Below, piece after piece: positions 18,233 through 27,741 of a DNA stretch of 64,000 bases. The notes under the pieces were generated by a model that was not told the DNA's origin, did no database searches, and saw only the letters and a list, made by a program, of their open reading frames with translations. Position 1 is the first letter of the stretch, and each line of letters begins with the position of its first letter. The DNA is from Alicyclobacillus fastidiosus (GTDB taxonomy: Bacteria > Bacillota > Bacilli > Alicyclobacillales > Alicyclobacillaceae), in assembly GCF_026651875.1 (NCBI RefSeq), contig NZ_CP104067.1:4330501-4394500 (forward strand), read 5' to 3'. Position numbers and translations under genes: made by a program.

Positions 18233-19747
18233 TCAGGGGGTGCGCCACTCGTGCAGGAGCGTCTGTTTTAAATCCCACAATTCCTGCGACAAATCGACGT
18301 GGTACTCATGTGGTTTGCGCGGGCGCCGGATCTCCGGCACAAACTGTTCCACCTGCTCGTCGACGCGCGCCCGAATTTGTTGGACTTTGGGCAATTCGTA
18401 AACCAGTTCGCCACGGACGAAAACCGGTACGAGCAGCTCCTCAATCCGATAGTTCTCAATCACTTTCCGCTTATACGTATGAATCGGGTCAAACAGTTCA
18501 AGCGGCTTCGATGCATCAAACTCCTCGTGTGTCAGCGCGATCAAATCGGCCACCGCGTGATCGTCGACGAATAGGCGCAAGACCTTTTTGCGCCCCGGGT
18601 TGGTCACTTTGCTTGGATTTTCGGAAACCTTGATGCGAGGTTCCCACACAGTGTGCACTTCCTGTGCCACCAGCTTGTAAACACAGCCGAGTGCAGGGCA
18701 CTCGGAGCTTGTGATCAGGTGCGTACCGACGCCCCATCCGTCAATTTCGGCACCCTGTAAGATGAGATCCCGGATGATGTACTCATCGAGATCGGATGAG
18801 GCGATGATCTTGACGTCCTTCAGTCCGGCCGCGTCGAGCATGCGCCGCGCCCGCTTGGAGAGGTACGCGAGGTCGCCACTGTCGATGCGGATTCCTTTGA
18901 GGCTAAGCCCCTTCTCCTTCATCTGCAGGCCAACCCGAATTGCGTTTGGAATGCCAGAGCGCAGCACGTCGTACGTGTCGACAAGCAGCACAGTCTCCTC
19001 TGGAAACGCCTGCGAATAGGCGATAAATGCGTCCAATTCGGAAGGGAAACTCTGAATCCAACTGTGTCCCTGCGTACCGGACACAGGGATCTGGTAAGAT
19101 TCACCCGCCATCAGATTGCTCGTACCGACACATCCGCCGATGTAGGCCGCGCGTGCACCAAACACGGAGGCATCCACGTTCTGCGCCCGCCGCAGGCCCA
19201 TCTCAATGACTGGACTGCGTGGATGCTTTGGATTTGTCCGGGCCGCTTCGACGATGCGTCGCGCCTTCGTCGCGATGAGACTTTGGTGGTTGACAAACGT
19301 CAAGATGGCCGACTCGATGAGTTGAACTTCCAAAATCGGACCTTCGACGCGAAGCAGCGGCTCGTTGGGAAATACGAGCGTCCCCTCCGGAATCGCGTAT
19401 ACGTCGCCATGGAACGAAAACCCCTTGAGATACTCGAGAAAATCCTCGGAGAACATCTTCAGGGAGCGCAAATACGCTAAATCTCCCTCAGTGAACTTCA
19501 GGTGGTACAGGTACCACGCCACTTGTTCGAGTCCCGCAGCCACGGCGTAGCCGTTTCCACACGGGTTCGTCCGATAGAACACGTCGAAGACGACCCGTTC
19601 CTCGTGCCGGTTCACACAGAACTGCCCGTACATCATCGTCAGTTGGTATAAATCCGTCAATAAGGTCAGATGTCTATCCCGGTACACCGGCAGTTCAGTA
19701 ATTTCCAGCATCCGCTGCCGGGCGCGCTCTGTTTGGTTGGTTTGCAA
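18233..19747 (-). CDS. pncB: Nicotinate phosphoribosyltransferase
   Basis: NAD-salvage enzyme that couples nicotinate to PRPP with ATP hydrolysis, giving nicotinate mononucleotide. About 504 residues. Motifs include LLTDLYQLTMMYGQ near the N-terminus, FFHG-type substrate loop regions, GIRIDSGDLAYLSKRAR (phosphate/PRPP binding) and GVGTHLITS near the phosphate site. Start choice is uncertain: TTG at 19747 has AGGAG at 9 bases; an ATG at 19756 abuts that sequence; TTG at 19774 has only a weak GGCGAG. It follows the inositol-monophosphatase-family gene by about 33 bp and is probably co-transcribed with it. Confidence 0.9.
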   Translation of the reverse strand: MQTNQTERARQRMLEITELPVYRDRHLTLLTDLYQLTMMYGQFCVNRHEERVVFDVFYRTNPCGNGYAVAAGLEQVAWYLYHLKFTEGDLAYLRSLKMFSEDFLEYLKGFSFHGDVYAIPEGTLVFPNEPLLRVEGPILEVQLIESAILTFVNHQSLIATKARRIVEAARTNPKHPRSPVIEMGLRRAQNVDASVFGARAAYIGGCVGTSNLMAGESYQIPVSGTQGHSWIQSFPSELDAFIAYSQAFPEETVLLVDTYDVLRSGIPNAIRVGLQMKEKGLSLKGIRIDSGDLAYLSKRARRMLDAAGLKDVKIIASSDLDEYIIRDLILQGAEIDGWGVGTHLITSSECPALGCVYKLVAQEVHTVWEPRIKVSENPSKVTNPGRKKVLRLFVDDHAVADLIALTHEEFDASKPLELFDPIHTYKRKVIENYRIEELLVPVFVRGELVYELPKVQQIRARVDEQVEQFVPEIRRPRKPHEYHVDLSQELWDLKQTLLHEWRTP

Positions 19748-19780
19748 TGACTTCATCTCCTGAAAACGCGACAAGAACGT

Positions 19781-20674
19781 CTACTCGCCACGAAGTGTCG
19801 CTACGATATGGTCCGCTGTTTCCTGTCTGCCACTGGCCACGATATCGCGGGTCAACAGCGCATACTCACCGCCGTGCAGGTCTTTGACGACGCCACCCGC
19901 CTCGCGGATCAGCAACACGCCTGCGGCGACGTCCCAAGCGTTTAATTCGTACTCCCAAAACATATCGATCCGCCCAGCGGCGACGTATGCCAGATGCAGC
20001 GCGGCCGCACCTAAGGTGCGTAAGCTCTTCGCCTCGAGGACAAGTCGCATGACCCTTTGCGTCATCACGTCGCGATCGACGTGGCGCATCGGCATTCCGG
20101 TCGACACCACGGCCCGCCGCATCTCGGTGACACTCGATACGGAGAGCTTCATACCTGGGCGGTCGGTTTGGCGGTCGGCCGTGGCTCGCCCCAGCCACTC
20201 GACGACGTCCGCGCGGCTGGCCAACCTCGCCCCACTGCCCTTTTGCGCGTAGAAAACCTCTTCTCGATAGGGGTCGTAGATGACGCCTACCTGAAGTTCG
20301 CCGCGCGAGGCGAAGGCGATGGAAACGACCGACAGAGGGATGGCGTTGACGTAGTTGGTCGTGCCGTCGAGCGGATCGACAATCCACAGCGCAGGTTCCT
20401 GTGCAACCGCTCGAGTGGCTCGCTCCGACGCCTCCCGGCCTGGTTCCACAGACTCCTCCCCAAGCACTTGGTGCGCTTCAAACGAGCGATGAATGCGCGT
20501 GCGAATGAGCTGTTCGCAGTATGGATCGACATCGGTGACGAGGTCCGCGATAGATGACTTGGTCTTCACGACCAACTCGGTAGCAAACCTCGACTTAAAG
20601 TAATCTCCGGCCTCAAGCGCCGCCTCTAAGGCCGTCGTGAGCACGGCGTCCAAATCAAATCGGTCGTTCGTCAT
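19781..20674 (-). CDS. Inositol-monophosphatase-family phosphatase
   Basis: 297-residue Mg-dependent, Li-sensitive-type phosphatase (SuhB/IMPase family). Metal-binding motifs are GEES in VLGEESVEPG, WIVDPLDGTTNY (DPxDGT) and WDVAAGVLLIREAGG near the C-terminus. The start is ATG at 20674, with AAAGGAAC about 9 bases upstream. Possible substrates include inositol phosphates, PAP, or NADP; the sequence does not decide. Position directly before the nicotinate phosphoribosyltransferase makes an NAD(P)-related substrate conceivable, but that is inference. Confidence 0.88.
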   Translation of the reverse strand: MTNDRFDLDAVLTTALEAALEAGDYFKSRFATELVVKTKSSIADLVTDVDPYCEQLIRTRIHRSFEAHQVLGEESVEPGREASERATRAVAQEPALWIVDPLDGTTNYVNAIPLSVVSIAFASRGELQVGVIYDPYREEVFYAQKGSGARLASRADVVEWLGRATADRQTDRPGMKLSVSSVTEMRRAVVSTGMPMRHVDRDVMTQRVMRLVLEAKSLRTLGAAALHLAYVAAGRIDMFWEYELNAWDVAAGVLLIREAGGVVKDLHGGEYALLTRDIVASGRQETADHIVATLRGE

Positions 20675-20728
20675 GAATTTGTTCCTTTCATTTTCACAAG
20701 AGCGGTTTTGCAACGAAAAAACGCTCTC

Positions 20729-23152
20729 TCAACCAAGCTGAAACGGCACCCCTGTGAGGAACAACAAACATTCGTTCAAAGTGCCGTAGTTTAATACGTC
20801 CGCGTCGAACAAAAACTGTACCGATGCAACATGTTCGAGATGGAGCACCGTATCTCCTGTCACAACCACATTGCCCGCTGCTGCGCCCAGTGGCAAAAGC
20901 TTGGCGCTGCCGAACAAGGACGGCCGCTGATGGGGACTTTTCCCGGAGAACAAAATAGACACCTCAGACGTGGCCGGATTGTCCATTTTCAACACGAGGA
21001 CCCTCGTGTCCGACGCCGAGGAAACGGGCGTGAAGGACACGTACACTTCGATGACCCTTCCATAGTCTTCCCCGTGTGCGCGATATCTGGTCGTGGCCTC
21101 CACCTTTTGTACCGACGCTTTGTATCGACCGTCACCGATCAGCCGCTCCTCGCCAAGTGCAACTGGCAGCACCGTGCGCGACGTTTTGATGTAGTGTCCA
21201 AACCAGTGTGCGATGCGCCGCAACTCGTCGGCCCTGTGCCGAGGTTCGCGGATGCCATGGCCCTCGCGCGGGTAGTGGAAGTACTCGACGGTCTTGCCGG
21301 CTTCCAAGAGCGCGTTGTACATCTCCTTCGAGTTGGCGGGGAACGTGTTGTCGTCGTCATCCCCGTGAATGACGAGGACCGGCGTGTCGATCTGGTGTAC
21401 GTAGCGCGCAGGTGACCTCTCCAGGTAGAGTGACTCGTTCTCCCAGTACCTTCCCAAATACATGACCTCCCACACGCGCTGTGTGGAACAGCCAAAGTCG
21501 GTGAACAGACTCCAAATCCCGAACTCCGAGACGGCCGCCTGGAAGCGATGGTCGTGCCCGATGATCCAGTTGGTCATGTATCCCCCATAGCTGCCACCTG
21601 TCAGGCCCATCCGCGCCTCATCGACCAACCCGGTTGCAACGACCGCATCGACACCCGACATGATGTCCCGGTAGTCGCCACCGCCGAGATCCATCGCATT
21701 GGCTCGGATGTACTCGTGACCATAACCCACGCCGCCGCGGTAGTTGGGGCAGAACACGGCATAGCCGAGACTGCCCAACCAGTGCAGGTTGAGATAGTTG
21801 GAAAACGCCATCGTCGCGTGCCATGCGGGACCGCCGTGGATATCGACAATCAGCGGGTAGGGACCCGGTCCCACAAGCTCGTCGTTTGGCAGCGAAAGAA
21901 CGCCTTCCATGTCCCAACCGTCGAACGACTTCCACTGGAACGGCTGCACGCGCGCACGGGGTAGCCCCGCAAACTCCGCGTGCAACTCGGTCCACACGTC
22001 CTGTGTTGGCGCATCGCTTTGCAGGGCGCCAGACAGCATATAAATCTCATACGGATGGTCGACGGTCTCGGCCAGGTACCCAATGCTATCGGTCCGCGCA
22101 GCCACGGCGAATTCGCCCACCACCGCAGTCTCTTCCGTCAAAAACTCGTACGTCCAACCAGCATCGGATTGGCCGGTCTTTTGAAAGCGGACGAGTGGCG
22201 CGTACAGCCCCTTTTCCACGGCCGCCACGAGCGCATCTTCACGCAGCCACTGCACATCCTGCACATCTCCGACAAACGACAGCTGCTCCGTGAGGTTCGT
22301 AACGACTCCCGAGGCGTTGTCCACCAACCACAAGTCGGACTGTGCATGCTCGCTCCTGTCGCCCCGCGGCGCGACGAAGGCAGTCATCTGTCCGCTTGGC
22401 GAGATGGCCGGTTGCACGCACGCGCCGGATCGCACGACCACGGGAGATGCCGCGCATCCCTCGACGTCCGTCCCGAGGCCATCGAGTCTCCACAAGTCGC
22501 ACCTGTCCAGATCATTGGCCAGCCCGCTGTAATTTGTGACGAACAGCAAAAAACCACCGTCGGGACTCACAGCGAGCTGCATGAGTCCAAAATCTCGTCG
22601 ATACAGCGTTTTGACCTGTAGGTCGTGCAGCGAAATAGAACAGATTCGCCGCGGGTGCTGGTTGCGCTCCTCGTGAATCACATCGCGCAAATCCTCTTCT
22701 GCCGTCGTGCGTTGGTATTTTTCATACGCATTTTCCGCCTCGTCGGCGATCACGTAGACACAGCTTCCATCTGGGCTAAAGGTATAATCGTAGATGTTGC
22801 CTAAGTCCTCGGAGGCCAAAAACGCCTCGCCCCCGCCTAGCGGAAGGACGTACAACTGTTGATCCGGCGCATGTTCTTCCTCGTCCGATGGTTTCGCGCA
22901 CCGATCGCTGATAAACCCCAACCATTTGCCGTCAGGGCTGATTTGCGGATAAGTATCCTTGCTGTCTCCCCTTGTCAGTTGTACAGGTGAATTCCCTCGT
23001 GACACGGACCACAGTTTATAGCGATACTTTCCTTCCTCTTCATCGAGCGTACGCAGGGTATAAACTGCTAGTGTCGCATCGGGTGTAATGGCAATTTCCT
23101 CTGGTATTTGAAACGACAATAGCGTCTCTACCGACCAATCCTGCACGCGCAT
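20729..23152 (-). CDS. S9-family serine peptidase (acylaminoacyl-peptidase-like) with C-terminal extension
   Basis: About 807-residue oligopeptidase. The N-terminal ~400 residues form a WD-like beta-propeller (repeats such as FSPDGSCVYVIADE, VSPDGGFLLFVTN, ISPSGQMTAFVA). The alpha/beta-hydrolase domain follows, with catalytic Ser521 in GGSYGGYM, Asp598 in HGDDDDNTF and His632 in EGHGIREP. Start is ATG at 23152, 10 bases after GGAGGG. Unlike typical family members, which end soon after the His region, about 150 further residues follow: a beta-rich domain of unknown function without a signal or anchor. It degrades short peptides in the cytoplasm by family knowledge. The neighbouring IMPase gene is 54 bp downstream. 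Confidence 0.9.
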   Translation of the reverse strand: MRVQDWSVETLLSFQIPEEIAITPDATLAVYTLRTLDEEEGKYRYKLWSVSRGNSPVQLTRGDSKDTYPQISPDGKWLGFISDRCAKPSDEEEHAPDQQLYVLPLGGGEAFLASEDLGNIYDYTFSPDGSCVYVIADEAENAYEKYQRTTAEEDLRDVIHEERNQHPRRICSISLHDLQVKTLYRRDFGLMQLAVSPDGGFLLFVTNYSGLANDLDRCDLWRLDGLGTDVEGCAASPVVVRSGACVQPAISPSGQMTAFVAPRGDRSEHAQSDLWLVDNASGVVTNLTEQLSFVGDVQDVQWLREDALVAAVEKGLYAPLVRFQKTGQSDAGWTYEFLTEETAVVGEFAVAARTDSIGYLAETVDHPYEIYMLSGALQSDAPTQDVWTELHAEFAGLPRARVQPFQWKSFDGWDMEGVLSLPNDELVGPGPYPLIVDIHGGPAWHATMAFSNYLNLHWLGSLGYAVFCPNYRGGVGYGHEYIRANAMDLGGGDYRDIMSGVDAVVATGLVDEARMGLTGGSYGGYMTNWIIGHDHRFQAAVSEFGIWSLFTDFGCSTQRVWEVMYLGRYWENESLYLERSPARYVHQIDTPVLVIHGDDDDNTFPANSKEMYNALLEAGKTVEYFHYPREGHGIREPRHRADELRRIAHWFGHYIKTSRTVLPVALGEERLIGDGRYKASVQKVEATTRYRAHGEDYGRVIEVYVSFTPVSSASDTRVLVLKMDNPATSEVSILFSGKSPHQRPSLFGSAKLLPLGAAAGNVVVTGDTVLHLEHVASVQFLFDADVLNYGTLNECLLFLTGVPFQLG

Positions 23153-23273
23153 CACCTCATATCCCTCCACTGTACATGAGGGTCAATCCGTACACAAGCG
23201 TATGCAATCGCTCAGAAATTGCCAAAATAATAGCCAGTATAAGGATGTTGTGTCATTACACAAGGAGGACTCT

Positions 23274-24776
23274 ATGTCACACCCCACACACAGAACGGTT
23301 CACGATTCCCTCGGAGCGTTACAGATTCCGGCAAATGCTTACTATGGTGCGCAAACCGCTCGCGCCATCGCGAATTTCCCCATCAGTGCACTTCGCCTCC
23401 CGAATTCGTTCATTCGCGCACAAGCCATTGTCAAATGGGCGGCCGCGAAGGCGCACAAAGACCTTGGCGTCCTCCCGCCAGACAAAGCGGATGCCATCTG
23501 TGCCGCCGCCGAAGAAGTGATCGCGGGCCGCCACAGTGAGTGGTTTCAAGTGGATGTGTATCAAGCGGGAGCCGGTACATCGCAAAATATGAACGTCAAC
23601 GAAGTCATCGCGAGCCGCGCCTGTGAGTTGCTCGGTGGGCCGCGCGGAGACACGGGACTCGTACATCCAAACGACGACGTCAACAAGTCGCAATCGACGA
23701 ACGACACCATCCACATCGCGATGAATATCGCGGGGATGGAGATGCTGGCACACGAACTCGAACCCGCCCTTGCCGCGTTACAACAAGCGCTCGAGTCCAA
23801 ACGGGACGCGTTTGCAGGCGTGGTGAAAGCCGGTCGCACCCACCTCCAAGACGCCGTCCCCCTGTTTCTCGGCGACGAATTTGGCGCCTATGCAGAAAAC
23901 ATCCGGCGACATCGCATCTGGCTCGAGCAAGGCGCCAGCAACCTGCTCGCCATTGGCATGGGCGGCAACGCGGTGGGGACCGGGATCAATACGCCCGTGG
24001 GCTTTGCTGCGCGGGCGACGGCGTATATAGCCGAATATACGGAGCTGGCGTTTCACCGTCCGGTCAATCCGTTCACGTTTAACCAAAACCCAGACGAAAT
24101 TGTACTGGTCAGCGGCGTCTTGAGGAACATCGCACAAGCCCTCGCGCGATTGGCCAATGACCTCCGTTTGCTCGCCTCCGGCCCTCGCACGGGCTTTTCT
24201 GAGATCATCCTGCCTGCTGTCCAGCCGGGTTCCTCGATTATGCCTGGCAAGGTAAATCCCGTCCTCCCCGAGATGCTCAACATGGTTGCGCTCCAGGTCA
24301 TCGGCTGTGACACGACTGTGGCGCAGGCGGGAGTCGCCGGGCAATTGGAGTTGAACGTGATGATGCCTGTGATGGCGGCAAATTTCTTACACAGTATCCA
24401 TATACTCAGCACGGGCGTACGTACGTTTACGGAAGGTTGCATTCGGGGAATTGAGGCAGATGCGGCGCGCTGTCTCTGGTATGCGGAGAACACGTTGTCG
24501 CTCGCCACAGCGATGAATGTCGAACTGGGTTACGAAGAGGCTGCAAACGTCGTCAAATACGCCCTCGCGAACAATCTATCGCTCCGAGACGCAGGCCTAG
24601 CCTTGGGGGTGGATGCGGCGCTGCTCACAAGAGCACTTGACGTGCATCGCCTTGCACGCGTCGCCGACGACCTGGTATCGCGACCACAAGCGCAGACAGT
24701 GCCTTCAGCCCCGACTCCACCCGCAGACGATGCGACAAAACAGCGAACAGGAGCGCCGTTCGAGGCGGCCGATTGA
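23274..24776 (+). CDS. aspA: Aspartate ammonia-lyase (class II fumarase/aspartase superfamily)
   Basis: 500-residue homotetrameric lyase, probably converting aspartate to fumarate and ammonia. AGGAGG stands 6 bases before the ATG at 23274. Superfamily signatures are AGAGTSQNMNVNEVIA, VNKSQSTNDTIHIA and the mobile loop GSSIMPGKVNPVLPE. The NPVxPE form of the loop and IGCDTTVAQAG after it are aspartase-like; fumarase C has NPTQCE. LELNVMMPVM is intermediate between the two enzymes, so fumarase is not fully excluded. A Pro/Ala-rich tail of about 30 residues is unusual. Monocistronic. Confidence 0.82.
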   Translation: MSHPTHRTVHDSLGALQIPANAYYGAQTARAIANFPISALRLPNSFIRAQAIVKWAAAKAHKDLGVLPPDKADAICAAAEEVIAGRHSEWFQVDVYQAGAGTSQNMNVNEVIASRACELLGGPRGDTGLVHPNDDVNKSQSTNDTIHIAMNIAGMEMLAHELEPALAALQQALESKRDAFAGVVKAGRTHLQDAVPLFLGDEFGAYAENIRRHRIWLEQGASNLLAIGMGGNAVGTGINTPVGFAARATAYIAEYTELAFHRPVNPFTFNQNPDEIVLVSGVLRNIAQALARLANDLRLLASGPRTGFSEIILPAVQPGSSIMPGKVNPVLPEMLNMVALQVIGCDTTVAQAGVAGQLELNVMMPVMAANFLHSIHILSTGVRTFTEGCIRGIEADAARCLWYAENTLSLATAMNVELGYEEAANVVKYALANNLSLRDAGLALGVDAALLTRALDVHRLARVADDLVSRPQAQTVPSAPTPPADDATKQRTGAPFEAAD

Positions 24777-24790
24777 GACCGCGGCGACGC

Positions 24791-25183
24791 CTATTCGTCC
24801 TTGAAGTAACGCCAGTCGAGTTTCGAATCCTTGAGAAGGTCGTCGAACGACACTTCCTCGTCTTCTTGTGGATCAAACAATTCCGCAAAGGACAAATCAG
24901 GATTTTCGTCCAACCGCTCCTTGGCCGTACGAACAGGCCTTCGCGGCTTCGTCGCCTTCACTTGTTGCTGTTTTTCCGCCGCGTCTTCCAGCTGCGCCCT
25001 CAATGCGGCCAGTTTCGAGGCCGCTTGGTTGCCGATGGTGTCACCGACGTGAAAAGCCTCCTCTTTCGGCTTTTCCTTCGGTGCCTTTTTCGGCTTCTCT
25101 GCGACGACGTCCATCGCGTAATCCGGCTTGTCAAAGATGTCGACGTCGGTTCTGCGTTTATGCTGTTTGGACTTTTTACTCAC
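24791..25183 (-). CDS. Highly charged hypothetical protein
   Basis: 130-residue soluble protein with a Lys/Arg-rich N-terminus (MSKKSKQHKRRTDVD), a KPKKAPKEKPKEE stretch, a central helix that could form a coiled coil (ASKLAALRAQLEDAAEKQQQ) and an acidic C-terminus (DPQEDEEVSFDDLLKDS). Its ATG overlaps the stop of the upstream gene by four bases, so the two form an operon. I do not recognise a family; the charge distribution suggests nucleic-acid or ribosome contact, which is only a guess. Confidence 0.75.
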   Translation of the reverse strand: MSKKSKQHKRRTDVDIFDKPDYAMDVVAEKPKKAPKEKPKEEAFHVGDTIGNQAASKLAALRAQLEDAAEKQQQVKATKPRRPVRTAKERLDENPDLSFAELFDPQEDEEVSFDDLLKDSKLDWRYFKDE

Positions 25184-25515
25184 TCGTCGTCACTCCTGCT
25201 ATCCCCGTTCGCCTCTGCCAACCACTTCTTGAGATACGCTTTCTCATCGTCGACGAGCGACGGGTGTTCATGCAAAAACATGCGAAGTACCTCGTCCTCA
25301 TACGCCGGGTCATCGCGAGTGATGGACGGAGTGCCGATGGCAAAAGACAGTCTGCGGTCGTATAGGATGTTCCACTCCTGTGCCCCATCCTCGACTGTTC
25401 GCTCGAGAACCTGCATGTAAATGCCATCGTCCTCTGTACCCTCTTGTTGGAGATACATGACCATTTCGTAGTCGTCAAACGCATGAACCCAATCCAACTG
25501 GTCAAACGAACGCAT
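25180..25515 (-). CDS. Hypothetical acidic protein
   Basis: 111-residue soluble protein, first gene of a two-gene operon, translationally coupled (ATGA) to the charged protein downstream. It is acidic, with many aromatic residues (FDDYEMVMYLQQ, MFLHEHPS, KKWLAEA), and no signal or membrane segment. No family is recognised. The two-gene unit lies convergent to the aspartase gene. Confidence 0.75.
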   Translation of the reverse strand: MRSFDQLDWVHAFDDYEMVMYLQQEGTEDDGIYMQVLERTVEDGAQEWNILYDRRLSFAIGTPSITRDDPAYEDEVLRMFLHEHPSLVDDEKAYLKKWLAEANGDSRSDDE

Positions 25516-25732
25516 GATTCTGGCTCCTTGTCCCTCTGTTATCCGCTATATCAGGTTGTTTGAAAGGTGCGTTGGAGAATAAAATCGCCTTACTTGCGCC
25601 AAAGTATAGCACAATCTGTCATGAACTCGAACCAATGCACGCGGTTCGGATGCAGTGAGCAGTGCATTTTGCTAAAATGACGATAGCCTGACTACATAAC
25701 AATCGATTCAAGCCACAGAGGGGGCAAGTTAG

Positions 25733-25813
25733 ATGCGCCGATTTTTCTGGGTATTATTCTTTATCGCACTCGTCGTCGTCGCCTATGCAACGTTCGTGCC
25801 TCGAAGCGTCTGA
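25733..25813 (+). CDS. 26-residue single-pass membrane peptide
   Basis: A very short gene: ATG at 25733, TGA at 25811, with AGAGGGGG about 8 bases upstream. The peptide starts MRRFF, has a continuous hydrophobic core (WVLFFIALVVVAYATFV) and ends PRSV, giving a positively charged N-terminus and one membrane helix. A rho-independent terminator follows at 25877. The combination of ribosome-binding site, membrane-like composition and its own terminator supports a real small protein, perhaps a membrane-complex regulator. Function unknown. Confidence 0.6.
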   Translation: MRRFFWVLFFIALVVVAYATFVPRSV

Positions 25814-25876
25814 GGATTCTACTGGATTTTTGATTCTGGCCGGCTGCCGGACGACCCGGCACCAGGGCAACAGATG

Positions 25877-25903
25877 GACGGCCCGTCATCGGCCGTCTTT
25901 TTT
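25877..25903 (+). terminator. Rho-independent terminator of the small membrane peptide gene
   Basis: GACGGCC (25877-25883) pairs with GGCCGTC (25891-25897), followed by six Ts on the plus strand. Confidence 0.85.
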
Positions 25904-25912
25904 GCGTTCAAG

Positions 25913-25949
25913 AAAAGGGCGGCACCCGCGCTTCAGGGGCCGCCCTTTT
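25913..25949. terminator. Bidirectional terminator downstream of etfA
   Basis: AAAAGGGCGGC (25913-25923) pairs with GCCGCCCTTTT (25939-25949). Poly-A and poly-T arms on both sides allow termination in both directions; on the minus strand it ends the fadR-etfB-etfA operon. Confidence 0.8.
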
Positions 25950-25979
25950 CCTTTGCTACCGCCTGTTGCCAGGCTTCGC

Positions 25980-26951
25980 TCAAGAGACTAATACTTTCTT
26001 GAATTCCTCGGTCAACAGCGGAACGACCTCGAATAGATCCCCGACGATACCGTAGTCGGCGATTTGAAAAATAGGCGCCTCTGGGTCTTTATTGATGGCG
26101 ACGATGACTTTCGAGCTGGACATGCCAGCCAAGTGTTGAATGGCACCCGAAATCCCACAGGCAATGTATAGATCTGGCGTCACAACCTTGCCCGTCTGCC
26201 CGATCTGCAGCGCATAGTCGCAATATCCAGCATCACACGCACCGCGCGACGCGCCTACCGCTGCGCCAAGCACATCCGCGAGCTCCTTGAGCGGGGAAAA
26301 ACCGTCGGCCGATTTCACACCGCGCCCGCCGGAGACGATGATTTTGGCCTCAGTGAGATCGACACCGCCCGTCGCCTTTTTGACGACTTCGCGAACGACC
26401 GTCGCGAGATCTGGTGTCTCAAAGGAAAGTGACACGTCGTGCGTCGTTGCGCTCTTCGCTGCGCCGTCGTACGGTGACAGGTTGTTTGGACGAACGGTGA
26501 CGACATACGGTTCACCCTTCGGGGCCACTTTGGTGAACGCCTTGCCCGCGTAAATCGGGCGGGTGAACAGCGGCTTATCGCCTTCGAATTGGACATCGGT
26601 CACGTCGGATATTTGCCCAAGCCCCAGGCGCATGGCGACCACTGGTGCCAAGTCCTTACCGACTGCCGAATGCGCGAACAGAATGACCTGCGGGTTCACT
26701 TTCTGATAGATTTCGAGGACGGCTTTGCGGTACGCAGACGGCGTATAGTTCGCAAGGTGCTCGTCATTTACCAGCCACACTTCGTCGGCTCCGGCCGCAC
26801 CGAGATCTGGTACATCCACTTGATGACCGAGCACTGCAACATGGACGGAACCACCCCCGGCCAACTGATTCGCAACGCCAAGCATTTCCTTCGTCACATT
26901 GCGCAGTGCGCCGTGGCGTACGTCTGCGACAACTAGAATGTTCTTCCCCAT
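25980..26951 (-). CDS. etfA: Electron transfer flavoprotein alpha subunit
   Basis: 323-residue large subunit of the FAD-containing electron transfer flavoprotein, which takes electrons from acyl-CoA dehydrogenases. The N-terminal domain is AANH-like; the C-terminal FAD-binding domain has [38 protein letters not shown] and the [19 protein letters not shown] motif, with [20 protein letters not shown] at the end. It follows etfB by 17 bp. A bidirectional terminator lies downstream. Role in fatty-acid beta-oxidation is supported by the FadR regulator encoded first in the operon. Confidence 0.95.
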   Translation of the reverse strand: MGKNILVVADVRHGALRNVTKEMLGVANQLAGGGSVHVAVLGHQVDVPDLGAAGADEVWLVNDEHLANYTPSAYRKAVLEIYQKVNPQVILFAHSAVGKDLAPVVAMRLGLGQISDVTDVQFEGDKPLFTRPIYAGKAFTKVAPKGEPYVVTVRPNNLSPYDGAAKSATTHDVSLSFETPDLATVVREVVKKATGGVDLTEAKIIVSGGRGVKSADGFSPLKELADVLGAAVGASRGACDAGYCDYALQIGQTGKVVTPDLYIACGISGAIQHLAGMSSSKVIVAINKDPEAPIFQIADYGIVGDLFEVVPLLTEEFKKVLVS

Positions 26952-26968
26952 GGTTCTCCCCCCTGTGC

Positions 26969-27739
26969 TTACTCGATGACCTTTTCAACTGTGCGAAGGG
27001 CGCCCACCAACTCGCGAACTTGGTCCGCCAAGTCACCCTGCAGAATCTTTCCAGCTTCCTTCTTCGCCGGCAGAAACGTTTCGACCACTTCTGTCTTGGC
27101 GGCGATGTCGCCCGCGCCAAGGCCCAAATCAGCAAGTGTGAGATGGGTGAGCGGCTTCTTTCCAGCCTTGCGGATGCCAATCAGCGAAGGGTACCGTGGG
27201 TCATTCAACCCCTGTTGCGCCGTCACCACCATCGGCAAACGCCCGACGACCACTTCCTCGTCCCCCTCCGCATCGCGGTGACCGACGACCTCGTCTCCAT
27301 TTACCTCCAGCTTGGTGAGCGTCGAGATGTGCGCCCAGCCGAGGAGTTCTGCCAGCCGCACCGCCACTTGGCTGGAGCCGTCATCGACCGCCTGGTTCCC
27401 CGCGAGGATCAAATCGTACTGCCCGCGCTTCGCAATCGCGGCAAGGACCTGCGCGGCGGTGAACTCGTCGCCGAACAAGGCGGGATCATCGGCGAGAATG
27501 GCCTCATCTGCGCCCATCGCCAAAGCCGTGCGCAAAGCTTCCTCCGCCCGCTCCGGCCCCAAGGACACGACCGTCACCTGCGCATCGCCCGCCTCCTTGA
27601 TGCGGATGGCCTCCTCAATTGCGTATTCATCATATGGATTGACTACAAATCGAACGCCGTCTTCCTTCACTTTCCCATCGACGATGGCGATGCGTTCTTC
27701 CGTGTCAAATGTCTGTTTCAATAGGACTAGGATATTCAC
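26969..27739 (-). CDS. etfB: Electron transfer flavoprotein beta subunit
   Basis: 256-residue small ETF subunit binding AMP. It starts with GTG at 27739 (NILVLLKQTFDTEERI), ten bases after AGGAGG that lies inside the end of the regulator gene. Family signatures are NPYDEYAIEEAIRIKE, DLILAGNQAVDDGSSQVAVRLAELLG and DPRYPSLIGIRKAGKKPL. The regulator stop is only 2 bp before this start, so translation is likely coupled. Order regulator-etfB-etfA matches the fatty-acid degradation operon of B. subtilis, here without the acyl-CoA ligase and enoyl-CoA hydratase genes. Confidence 0.95.
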   Translation of the reverse strand: MNILVLLKQTFDTEERIAIVDGKVKEDGVRFVVNPYDEYAIEEAIRIKEAGDAQVTVVSLGPERAEEALRTALAMGADEAILADDPALFGDEFTAAQVLAAIAKRGQYDLILAGNQAVDDGSSQVAVRLAELLGWAHISTLTKLEVNGDEVVGHRDAEGDEEVVVGRLPMVVTAQQGLNDPRYPSLIGIRKAGKKPLTHLTLADLGLGAGDIAAKTEVVETFLPAKKEAGKILQGDLADQVRELVGALRTVEKVIE

Positions 27740-27741
27740 GG

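Noticed and set aside
23274..24776. Fumarase C as the name for the lyase
   Set aside because: The loop reads NPVLPE and the following IGCDTTV is aspartase-like; fumarase C has NPTQCE. Kept as aspartase with reduced confidence.
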